16,307 nucleotides of DNA from DATDVC01 sp964601125 (GTDB taxonomy: Bacteria; Patescibacteriota; Minisyncoccia; Phycocordibacterales; WO2-35-19): contig CAZRKB010000013.1 of NCBI GenBank assembly GCA_964601125.1, positions 1-16,307 of the forward strand, read 5' to 3'. This document shows positions 4,974 to 10,916 of the stretch, in pieces (the stretch's first letter is position 1; every line of letters starts with the position of its first letter). A program made the position numbers and the translations under genes. Under the pieces are notes generated by a model, which saw only the letters and a list, made by a program, of their open reading frames with translations, had not been told where the DNA came from and made no database searches.

Positions 4974-7097
4974 TTATGGTATTGCGTAGGGCAAATCGTT
5001 GTGAAGATTGTTTTGTTGTGCCCAAAGGCGAACGCCGTATTCCCACCTTTCGTATTGCGAATCATTTTGAGGGTTTTCTGGGACTGGTCCTCGGGGGTCA
5101 TCTTTATTTACCCAGTGCAATATCGAATGTACTCCGCCTGTTGCTGTGACAGTGTTGTTGGTTGAAGTTGCGACAATGCCGCCCTGCCAAATGCCTCGTA
5201 GACTTGGTTTTAGTTGCGCCTGGTCCTCAATGAGAGGGGATTCAAATTGCTCGGCCTGAGTTCTGGCTAGGGCTTGGTCCATGAAAGCTCTCCACATTGG
5301 CGCCACGATAAAGCCAGCAACCTTCTTTTCCATAGGAGAGTTGTCGTTGTTTCCAGCCCAGGCACCCACAGCAATGCTCGGAGTGTAGCCCATGATCCAG
5401 GCGTCTCTATAGTCGTTTGTGGTACCTGTTTTAACCGCCACGTCTCTAGTTGGGAAAAAGAGCACAGAGGTTTGTCCAAATGATGGGGCTCTGGCAACAT
5501 TGTCAGAAAGAATATCAGATATTTTTAAAGCGATTTCTTTTGGCAAAACTTGCCTTGGGTTTGGGTTTGATTTTTCAATCACTTCCCCGCCTTTATCTCT
5601 GATTTCAATTATTGGCGTTAAGGGCACCCTAACTCCGTTGTTTGCAAAAACTCCATATGCCCCAGTAAGTTCCAGGGGTGTTACCTCACCACCTCCAAGA
5701 ACAAGGGTAAGGCCGTAATCTCCACGGTTATTCAAGGACTCTATACCCATGTCTCTCGCCAAACGTATTGATTCATTTAGACCAGCAAGGTAAAGAACTT
5801 TTACCGAAGGTATGTTTAGAGATTGAGCCAAAGCACCTCTCAAAGTTATTGGCCCCCTAAATAAATTATCGTAATTCTCTGGGGCGTAGCAGCCGTTTCC
5901 TATCGTCATGTTGTCTATGGCGCAAGAAGTGGAAAATTGAGTTTTTACGTCAAACACTACAGTTTCTGGGGTGTAACCTTTTAAGAATGCCTGTGAATAT
6001 ACGAACGGTTTAAAAGTTGATCCTGGCTGTCTTTTTGCTGTCGTTACGTTAAATGCGCCGTCTATTTCTTGATCGAAATAATTTCTGGATCCAACCATCG
6101 TTAAAATTTCACCAGTTTTTGGGTCGGTGGCTACTATCGCCGCATTCTCAGCGTTAAAATTTACTTTATTTTCAGCAGCATAATCTGCGGCGATGTCTTC
6201 TGCTATAGACTGAAGTTCGTAGTTTAATGAAGTTATGACTCTAAGCCCGCCAGTTTTCACCACCTCTTCCCCGTATTTTTGCTTTATATAATCCAAAACA
6301 TAAAAGACAAAATGGGGTGCTTTAATACTATTGTCTCCTTTTGCCAAGAAAGCAACTTTTTCTTCTAATGCCGCATCATACTCCTCCTGAGTTATAAAAT
6401 TGTTGTCGAGCATTTCTGCTAGCACCAAATTTTTACGCTCCTCCAGTCTATCCTTGTTTGGCCCGTATGGAGAATAAAAAGTTGGGGCTTGGGGTAGGGC
6501 GGCCAGATAAGCGGCCTCGGCTAGGGTTACGTCGGAGGCGCTTTTACCAAAAAAAGCCTCACTCGCTTCCTCTACACCATAGATTACCCCGCCATAGGGT
6601 ATTTCGTTTAGATACATCGACAAAATGTCGTCTTTAGACATAACCTGCTCGAGTTTTATGGCGAGCACCCACTCTTTGATTTTTCTGGAAATAAGTTTTT
6701 CGTTGGTGAGAATGGAATTCTTAACTACCTGCTGGGTGATAGTGGAGCCACCTTGAACTCCTTTGCCTCGGAGTGGCTGGATGAATACTGCGCGGAAAGT
6801 AGCGAGCGGCCTCACTCCTCGGTGACTATAAAATTCTTGGTCTTCAATCGCGAGAGTCGCATTTTTAACATACCTAGATATTTGGTCTATCGGTATTATG
6901 CTTCTTCTTATGTCTCCTCCAGTGTCATAGAGAAGGATTTCTCCCGCACGATCGTATATTTTTGTCGATTCTGTGACCCGTCTTTCTCGTATTGAATCAG
7001 TCGTGGGTACTTTGAAGGTGCTTATCCATACAAGGATAATCGCTCCCATAAAAAGGAAAACCGACAGCCCAAGCATTAACCAAGTCTTTTTACTCAT
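4974..7097 (-). CDS. Class A penicillin-binding protein (PBP1A family)
   Basis: This bifunctional enzyme polymerises glycan strands from lipid II and cross-links the stem peptides outside the membrane. The 707-aa product has a short cytoplasmic start and one membrane anchor (about residues 5-27). The GT51 glycosyltransferase follows, with EDQEFYSHRG (catalytic Glu85), GGSTITQQVVKN (116-127) and MYLNEIPYGG (161-170). The transpeptidase has SxxK as STFK (Ser360-Lys363), SLN (426-428) and KTGT (556-559). Two Cys (392, 403) flank a small loop between the first two motifs and could pair. The C-terminal 70 residues contain a DDPRGP segment and end NDLPYAIP. It is divergent from tyrS with 46 bp between starts. 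A TGG-CATAAT extended -10 lies seven bases before the ATG; AAGG next to the ATG is a weak Shine-Dalgarno. mrcA/ponA would be the closest names, but orthology is not shown. Confidence 0.95.
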   Translation of the reverse strand: MSKKTWLMLGLSVFLFMGAIILVWISTFKVPTTDSIRERRVTESTKIYDRAGEILLYDTGGDIRRSIIPIDQISRYVKNATLAIEDQEFYSHRGVRPLATFRAVFIQPLRGKGVQGGSTITQQVVKNSILTNEKLISRKIKEWVLAIKLEQVMSKDDILSMYLNEIPYGGVIYGVEEASEAFFGKSASDVTLAEAAYLAALPQAPTFYSPYGPNKDRLEERKNLVLAEMLDNNFITQEEYDAALEEKVAFLAKGDNSIKAPHFVFYVLDYIKQKYGEEVVKTGGLRVITSLNYELQSIAEDIAADYAAENKVNFNAENAAIVATDPKTGEILTMVGSRNYFDQEIDGAFNVTTAKRQPGSTFKPFVYSQAFLKGYTPETVVFDVKTQFSTSCAIDNMTIGNGCYAPENYDNLFRGPITLRGALAQSLNIPSVKVLYLAGLNESIRLARDMGIESLNNRGDYGLTLVLGGGEVTPLELTGAYGVFANNGVRVPLTPIIEIRDKGGEVIEKSNPNPRQVLPKEIALKISDILSDNVARAPSFGQTSVLFFPTRDVAVKTGTTNDYRDAWIMGYTPSIAVGAWAGNNDNSPMEKKVAGFIVAPMWRAFMDQALARTQAEQFESPLIEDQAQLKPSLRGIWQGGIVATSTNNTVTATGGVHSILHWVNKDDPRGPVPENPQNDSQYERWEYGVRLWAQQNNLHNDLPYAIP

Positions 7098-7104
7098 CCT
7101 TTCT

Positions 7105-7113
7105 ATTATGCCA
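7105..7113 (-). promoter_or_regulatory. Extended -10 of the PBP gene
   Basis: The minus strand reads TGG-CATAAT (7113-7105), then seven bases to the ATG at 7097. This predicts a leaderless or nearly leaderless mRNA. Confidence 0.45.
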
Positions 7114-7127
7114 AAAAATAAAAATTA

Positions 7128-7136
7128 TGGTAGAGT
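7128..7136 (+). promoter_or_regulatory. Extended -10 of tyrS
   Basis: TGG-TAGAGT at 7128-7136 is followed by seven bases and then ATG 7144. The spacing is the same as for the divergent PBP gene and other first genes in this window. Confidence 0.4.
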
Positions 7137-7143
7137 TTTGACT

Positions 7144-8319
7144 ATGGAAGAAAAAATAAAGGAACTATTGACTAGGGGAGTAGAAGAAATTATTGACGGC
7201 GAGCATTTAAATAAAAAATTGCATTCTGGTCAAAAATTGAACGTAAAACTTGGTATAGACCCAACAAGCCCAAATATACACATAGGCAGGTCAATCCCAC
7301 TTCTTAAGTTAAAAGATTTTCAAGAACTAGGACACAAAATAATTTTTATTATAGGCGATTTTACCGGGGTTATTGGTGACACTTCGGATAAAGACAGTGA
7401 GCGTCCTATGATTAGCGAAGATAAAATAAAGGAAAATCTTGAAACTTATGTTGCTCAGGTTGGGAAAATACTTGATTTGGATAAATGCGAAATTCGTTAT
7501 AACAGTGAGTGGTTAGACAAGTTGGGGTACAGAGAGCTAGGCAAGCAAGCCAACATTTTTTCCCTCCATGATTTTAATGCAAGAGAAAATATAAAAAAGA
7601 GGCTTGAAGATGGGAAGAGGGTTTCCATGCGTGAAGCATTTTACCCAATGATGCAAGGGTATGATTCGGTCGCAGTTAAGGCTGATGTAGAAATTGGAGG
7701 AACTGACCAAAGATTCAACCTTCTTGCCGGCCGTAAGCTCCAAGAAATGTATGGGCAAGAACCTCAAGACATAATAACAAACCCACTTATTGAGGGTTTG
7801 GATGGTAGGAAGATGAGCTCTAGTTGGGGCAATACGATTAATCTTACGGATTCACCAAACGATATGTTTGGTAAGGTAATGACTCTCAGAGATGAATTGA
7901 TTGAAAAATATTTTATCTTGACTACCAGAGTATCTAAAGAAAAAATTGAAAAGTTTAAAAACTTTGGTCCAAAGGAATTCAAAATAGAGTTGGCCAAGGA
8001 AATTGTGCGCATGTATCACGGAGAGGGGGCGGCAGCAAAAGCAGAAGAAAATTTTGACAGCACTTTTTCAAAGGGGGAATTTCCAGAAAATACGGAGGTG
8101 GTTGGAGGAGGAAAGGGGGATAAACTATCAGACCTTTTGACTCTAAAAAAAATAGTAGAATCAAAATCAGAGTGGAGGAGGTTGGTTGAAGCTGGTGCAG
8201 TTTCTGATCAAACAAATTTACCCGATAAAAAAATTACCGACCCAAATGAGTTGGTGGGCGAAACCGAAAGAAAAATAAAAATAGGCAAGAAAACTTTTGT
8301 TATCGTAAACCCAGAATAA
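7144..8319 (+). CDS. tyrS: Tyrosyl-tRNA synthetase
   Basis: TyrS charges tRNA-Tyr with tyrosine. The 391-aa class I enzyme has HIGR (46-49) in DPTSPNIHIGRS as the HIGH motif and KMSSS (223-227) as KMSKS. MMQGYDSVAV and EIGGTDQRFN line the tyrosine and ATP pocket. The C-terminal part from about 335, beginning SDLLTLKKIVESKSEWRRL and ending KKTFVIVNPE, is the S4-like tRNA-binding domain. The motif spacing and the 'GxDPTSPNIHIG' form fit the TyrZ-like subtype rather than the E. coli TyrS subtype. An upstream in-frame extension exists but lies antisense to the PBP gene; MEEKIKELLTRG at 7144 is the standard start and has an extended -10 seven bases before it. The stop codon lies in one arm of a bidirectional terminator. 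Confidence 0.97.
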   Translation: MEEKIKELLTRGVEEIIDGEHLNKKLHSGQKLNVKLGIDPTSPNIHIGRSIPLLKLKDFQELGHKIIFIIGDFTGVIGDTSDKDSERPMISEDKIKENLETYVAQVGKILDLDKCEIRYNSEWLDKLGYRELGKQANIFSLHDFNARENIKKRLEDGKRVSMREAFYPMMQGYDSVAVKADVEIGGTDQRFNLLAGRKLQEMYGQEPQDIITNPLIEGLDGRKMSSSWGNTINLTDSPNDMFGKVMTLRDELIEKYFILTTRVSKEKIEKFKNFGPKEFKIELAKEIVRMYHGEGAAAKAEENFDSTFSKGEFPENTEVVGGGKGDKLSDLLTLKKIVESKSEWRRLVEAGAVSDQTNLPDKKITDPNELVGETERKIKIGKKTFVIVNPE

Positions 8320-8355
8320 TCAAAAATCCCCCGAAGGGGATTTTTGATTATTCTG
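8312..8355. terminator. Bidirectional terminator between tyrS and the ruv-side genes
   Basis: A perfect inverted repeat has 20-bp arms (8312-8331 and 8336-8355) and a CGAA loop. Its core is AAAAATCCCC/GGGGATTTTT, so either strand ends in a T-run after a GC stem. The stop codons of tyrS (8317-8319) and of the convergent small acidic ORF (8350-8348) lie at mirror positions in the two arms. Confidence 0.9.
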
Positions 8356-8461
8356 TTTCTTCCTCGTCACCACCCCCCTCCTCTTCATCCACCACTTCTT
8401 CTCCAGGCACTTCTTCTCCCCCTTCTTTTAATTCATCGTTATCAAATTCTCCATCTGACAT
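8348..8461 (-). CDS. Small acidic hypothetical protein
   Basis: A frame of 37 aa from ATG 8461 reads MSDGEFDNDELKEGG and continues with about 50% Glu/Asp to an EEETE end. The frame is open further upstream, and GTG or TTG starts would give about 54 or 62 aa with a basic/hydrophobic N-terminal half (KLFIVLKNKNRVAELQLIVKN). The real start is unclear. The stop is inside the terminator arm and mirrors the tyrS stop, which supports a real 3' gene end. It follows ruvC by about 75 bp. The acidic tail recalls, in composition only, low-complexity tails such as that of the RNA polymerase delta subunit. I do not recognise a family. Confidence 0.45.
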   Translation of the reverse strand: MSDGEFDNDELKEGGEEVPGEEVVDEEEGGGDEEETE

Positions 8462-8466
8462 ATTTT

Positions 8467-8495
8467 TTACAATTAATTGTAATTCCGCTACGCGG
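8467..8495. repeat. Perfect 16-bp palindrome and adjacent GC hairpin
   Basis: TTACAATTAATTGTAA (8467-8482) is a perfect palindrome lying six to 21 bases before the ATG of the small acidic ORF. Two bases further, CCGC-TAC-GCGG (8485-8495) forms a short hairpin. The palindrome could be an operator; the GC hairpin looks like a short dispersed repeat. Neither function is shown. Confidence 0.4.
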
Positions 8496-8535
8496 TTCTT
8501 ATTTTTTAACACAATGAAAAGTTTTTGCAATACTT

Positions 8536-9042
8536 TTATGAAAGTGCTGTGGATAGCGTGATCGCGCTTGCGGTGAGGGCGCAAGCTATGGCGTCATATT
8601 CGTCATCGTGTCTCTTCACCTCTTTTTTAAGAGGGGGCATTTTTACAAGCTTTTCTACCATCAAAATTACCTGCTTTTTGTCACTTTTGCCGTATCCGGT
8701 AACTGCAAGCTTGATCTGGTTTGGGTTAAATTCTCTCACCAAAACGTTGTGTTTTAAAGCAACAAAAATAATAACCCCTCTTGCCTCGGAAACCTGCATC
8801 GCTGTTTTTTGATTTTTGCTAAAAAGTAGTGTTTCTAGTGCAACTTGCTCCGGCTGGTACTCTTGTATTATTTGAGAAATTTTTTCACCAACAAGTAAAA
8901 GTCTTTTGTGGTAGGGAAGTTTGCTACTGGTCTCGAAACATTCTGAGTGAATAAGTTCTTGCTTTCTCTCTACGGTTTTCATTACGGCTATCCCAATGCG
9001 TCCATACCCCGGGTCTATTCCTAATATTTTTTTACTCTGCAT
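8536..9042 (-). CDS. ruvC: Crossover junction endodeoxyribonuclease RuvC
   Basis: RuvC is the dimeric nuclease that cuts Holliday junctions moved by RuvAB. The 168-aa product has the RNase H-like fold with all four catalytic acids: Asp10 in KILGIDPGYGRIG, Glu70 in QVALETLLFSKN, and Asp147 and Asp150 in HDDEYDAIACAL, with spacing equal to E. coli Asp7/Glu66/Asp138/Asp141. Longer upstream Met codons exist (to 9078), but the start at 9042 gives the family N-terminus, so the gene overlaps the end of yebC by 11 bp and is probably translationally coupled. ruvC-yebC-ruvB is a common order; ruvA is not in this window. Confidence 0.95.
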   Translation of the reverse strand: MQSKKILGIDPGYGRIGIAVMKTVERKQELIHSECFETSSKLPYHKRLLLVGEKISQIIQEYQPEQVALETLLFSKNQKTAMQVSEARGVIIFVALKHNVLVREFNPNQIKLAVTGYGKSDKKQVILMVEKLVKMPPLKKEVKRHDDEYDAIACALTASAITLSTALS

Positions 9043-9568
9043 TGGTGTAAACTTCTTGAACCTCGTCATTGTTCTCAAGATCTTCTATAAGTGCTTCCAG
9101 TTTTTGGCTGTCTTCTTCTGAAATCGGCACTGTAGTTTTCGCTATCCACTCGAGGCTCGACGGATCTCTCTCGAAAGCCCACGCGGCGGCGCCTGGAGTT
9201 GCTAGCTCGAAACCATTTTTTGAGAGTATGTGCTTTATTTCTTGAGCTGCCTTGTTTCGGTTTTCTGTCAGAGCCTCTATTATGAGCGCTGATCCTCCCG
9301 GACCATAACTTTCGTAAGTTATTTTTTCCATTGCATTATTTGTTTCGCCAGCGCCCTTTTTGATTGCTCGCTCGATGTTGTCGTTTGGTACATTTGCTGC
9401 CTTTGCCTTTTCTATCGCCGCCCTAAGAGAAGGTGAATTGACATCACCTTTCGCAAGTTTTGATTCAACGGATACGGCTTTTACTAGCTTGCCAAAGACC
9501 TTTGCTTTGTAAGCATCTGTTACCGCTTTTTTATTCTTTATTTTTGACCACTTATTATGCCCGGACAT
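9032..9568 (-). CDS. yebC: YebC/PmpR/TACO1 family protein, internally shortened
   Basis: The family binds ribosomes or DNA and has been linked to translation of difficult (proline-rich) sequences in mitochondria and bacteria, and to transcription control. The start MSGHNKWSKIKNKKAVTDA is diagnostic, followed by VPNDNIERAIKKG and ESYGPGGSALIIEALTENRNKAA. The usual length is about 235-250 aa, but this product has 178. After GAAAWAFERDP (about 126-136) the sequence jumps directly to WIAKTTVPISEEDSQKLEAL, which in normal members lies about 60-70 residues further on. The central alpha/beta domain therefore seems deleted while the last helices (LIEDLENNDEVQEVYTN) remain. The gene has its own extended -10 (TGG-TATATT) six bases before the ATG, although it is only 21 bp from ruvB. 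Confidence 0.92.
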   Translation of the reverse strand: MSGHNKWSKIKNKKAVTDAYKAKVFGKLVKAVSVESKLAKGDVNSPSLRAAIEKAKAANVPNDNIERAIKKGAGETNNAMEKITYESYGPGGSALIIEALTENRNKAAQEIKHILSKNGFELATPGAAAWAFERDPSSLEWIAKTTVPISEEDSQKLEALIEDLENNDEVQEVYTNAE

Positions 9569-9574
9569 ATTTGA

Positions 9575-9583
9575 AATATACCA
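9575..9583 (-). promoter_or_regulatory. Extended -10 of yebC
   Basis: The minus strand reads TGG-TATATT (9583-9575), then six bases and the ATG at 9568. It fits almost entirely in the 21-bp gap after ruvB, suggesting that yebC-ruvC also form their own leaderless transcript. Confidence 0.5.
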
Positions 9584-9589
9584 TATTTT

Positions 9590-10609
9590 CTATAGAAGAG
9601 ACTCTGGATAAGGTAATCCCAAATGCTGATAACCCCGGCGAGTAAGGACTCGACCACGGGGGGTGCGTTCGATAAAGCCGATCTGCAAAAGATAGGGCTC
9701 GTTAAACTCTTCGATGGTAGCCTCTTCTTCAGATAGGGAAGCGGCCAAAGTGCTGAGACCTACTGGACCTCCGCCAAATTTATCAGCAATTGTTCTCAAA
9801 AGGTTGCGGTCTTCTGCGTTTAGTCCTGCATTGTCGATCCCCAAAAGATCAAAGGCTTCTGTGACCACACCCTCGTCAACTCCGCGCTTATGAGTTTGAG
9901 CATAATCACGCACTCTTTTTAGTAGGTAGTTTGCTATTCTGGGAGTAAACCGGCTTCTGTCTGCTACGGCTCTCTTTGCGTAATCATTTATTTCTATACC
10001 TAAAATATTTGCGGATCTTTTAATTATGTTTGCGATTTCATCTGGATTGTAAAATTCAAGTCTGAATATTCCGCCACCGAAACGACTTCTAAGAGGTGAA
10101 GAAATGGAAGCGACGCGGGTAGTAGCTCCTATCAGAGTAAATTTAGGCAGTTCAAGTTGGATTGTTCTCGCGCTTGGGCCTTTGCCGATTATAATATCGA
10201 GAGAACCCTGTTCCATGGCTGGGTAGAGTACTTCCTCGATGTTTTTGTTAAGTCTGTGTATTTCATCTATAAATAAAATATCGTAAGGAGAGAGGTTTGT
10301 AAGTATAGAAGCAAGGTCGCCGATTTTTTCTATGGCTGGTCCAGAAGTGGTTCGCATCTGAGTACCTGTTTCTTTGGAAACTAAGTGGGCGAGAGTTGTT
10401 TTGCCCAAGCCTGGCGGTCCGTAAAATAGTAAATGCTCGGGCGGATGGTTTCGCTCTTTGGCTGCGGAAAGCAGAATCTGGAGGTTCTTTTTTATGTTTT
10501 CTTGGCCGATATACTCATCCCAGCGTGAAGGGCGCAGAGTTTGGTCTAAAAAATCTAAATCCCCGAATTCTTCTTTGTTGGTAGCTGGTTTCCTATCTTT
10601 GCTTGACAT
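9590..10609 (-). CDS. ruvB: Holliday junction branch-migration ATPase RuvB
   Basis: RuvB is the AAA+ hexameric motor that drives branch migration with RuvA. The 339-aa product has LRPSRWDEYIGQ at its start, Walker A GPPGLGKT (about 64-71), Walker B ILFIDEIHRL (about 111-120), sensor 1 GATTR (161-165), the arginine finger in SPLRSRFG (Arg174) and a C-terminal winged-helix domain with GGPVGLSTLA and FIERTPRGR. The length and motifs are standard. It heads the minus-strand ruvB-yebC-ruvC group. TATACT lies seven bases before the ATG as one half of a 15-bp palindrome. Confidence 0.97.
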   Translation of the reverse strand: MSSKDRKPATNKEEFGDLDFLDQTLRPSRWDEYIGQENIKKNLQILLSAAKERNHPPEHLLFYGPPGLGKTTLAHLVSKETGTQMRTTSGPAIEKIGDLASILTNLSPYDILFIDEIHRLNKNIEEVLYPAMEQGSLDIIIGKGPSARTIQLELPKFTLIGATTRVASISSPLRSRFGGGIFRLEFYNPDEIANIIKRSANILGIEINDYAKRAVADRSRFTPRIANYLLKRVRDYAQTHKRGVDEGVVTEAFDLLGIDNAGLNAEDRNLLRTIADKFGGGPVGLSTLAASLSEEEATIEEFNEPYLLQIGFIERTPRGRVLTRRGYQHLGLPYPESLL

Positions 10610-10631
10610 AATTTTTAGTATATGATATACT
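10603..10631. promoter_or_regulatory. Symmetric divergent promoter, ruvB and structured RNA
   Basis: AGTATAT-g-ATATACT (10617-10631) is a 15-bp palindrome that presents TATACT on both strands. On the minus strand it is the -10 seven bases before the ruvB ATG. On the plus strand TATACT (10626-10631) lies exactly 17 bp after TTGACA (10603-10608), a near-consensus promoter pointing into the RNA candidate. The plus -35 overlaps the ruvB start codon. Confidence 0.6.
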
Positions 10632-10636
10632 TCCCC

Positions 10637-10870
10637 AGAAAGGGAAATTGAAAACTTTTATTTGCTTGGGGTACAAATCTCTAAGCGGCGTCTCGCCTTG
10701 GGCGAGGTTAGACATTAAATCAAGGTAGAAGCTGGTACTCTCCTTTCGGAGAGACTGCTCGCTCCTTCCTCAGAGTAATGTTTTGCTTTTGATACAGGTA
10801 TTAAAAGTGCCGCTTAGAGATTTGCATCTCACTTATCCCGTCTTGATTTTTGTGCAATAGGGATATTTTT
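10637..10870 (+). ncRNA. Rod-shaped structured RNA candidate (6S-like)
   Basis: This 230-base stretch has no credible protein. A perfect 16-bp stem joins 10674-10689 with 10809-10824. Inside are a CUCGCC-UUG-GGCGAG hairpin (10692-10706), an ACAUUA/UAAUGU stem (10712-10717/10776-10781) and an apical CUCUCC-UUUC-GGAGAG hairpin (10738-10753). This is a rod with an asymmetric bulge, the general plan of 6S RNA, which inhibits RNA polymerase by mimicking an open promoter. The plus strand is favoured by TTGACA-17-TATACT upstream and a hairpin with five T downstream. On the minus strand the small hairpin would instead fall on the 3' side of the bubble, as in E. coli 6S, but the promoter there is weaker. 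The family assignment is a guess; the structured RNA itself is better supported. Confidence 0.55.
10834..10870 (+). terminator. Terminator of the rod-shaped RNA
   Basis: TATCCC (10834-10839) pairs with GGGATA (10860-10865), followed directly by TTTTT. An inner TTG/CAA pairing shortens the long loop. It lies ten bases after the closing stem of the RNA. Confidence 0.5.
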
Positions 10871-10880
10871 CATTATTCAC

Positions 10881-10900
10881 AAAAGCTGTTCTAGAGCAAC
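10881..10900 (-). terminator. Possible pilB terminator
   Basis: On the minus strand GTTGCTCT can pair with AGAACAGC with one mismatch, and TTTTGTG follows, 17 bases after the pilB stop. The stem has almost no loop, so efficiency is doubtful. Confidence 0.3.
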
Positions 10901-10916
10901 AAAAATTGTGTATAAC

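Noticed and set aside
4907..5149. Plus-strand 80-aa frame starting with a strong Shine-Dalgarno
   Set aside because: Most of it is antisense to the conserved C-terminus of the PBP and the rest is palindromic repeat, so it is kept only as an orphan initiation site.
6973..7143. N-terminal extension of tyrS
   Set aside because: It overlaps the PBP start on the other strand and adds about 57 residues foreign to the family; ATG 7144 gives the normal N-terminus.
8548..8556. DnaA-box-like TGTGGATAG in the ruvC 3' end, and TGTGTATAA at 10907-10915
   Set aside because: They are isolated single-mismatch 9-mers, at least partly in coding sequence, with no cluster around them; expected by chance in AT-rich DNA.
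9043..9078. Longer start of ruvC
   Set aside because: It would add 12 residues inside the yebC end; family members begin just before the ILGIDPG motif.
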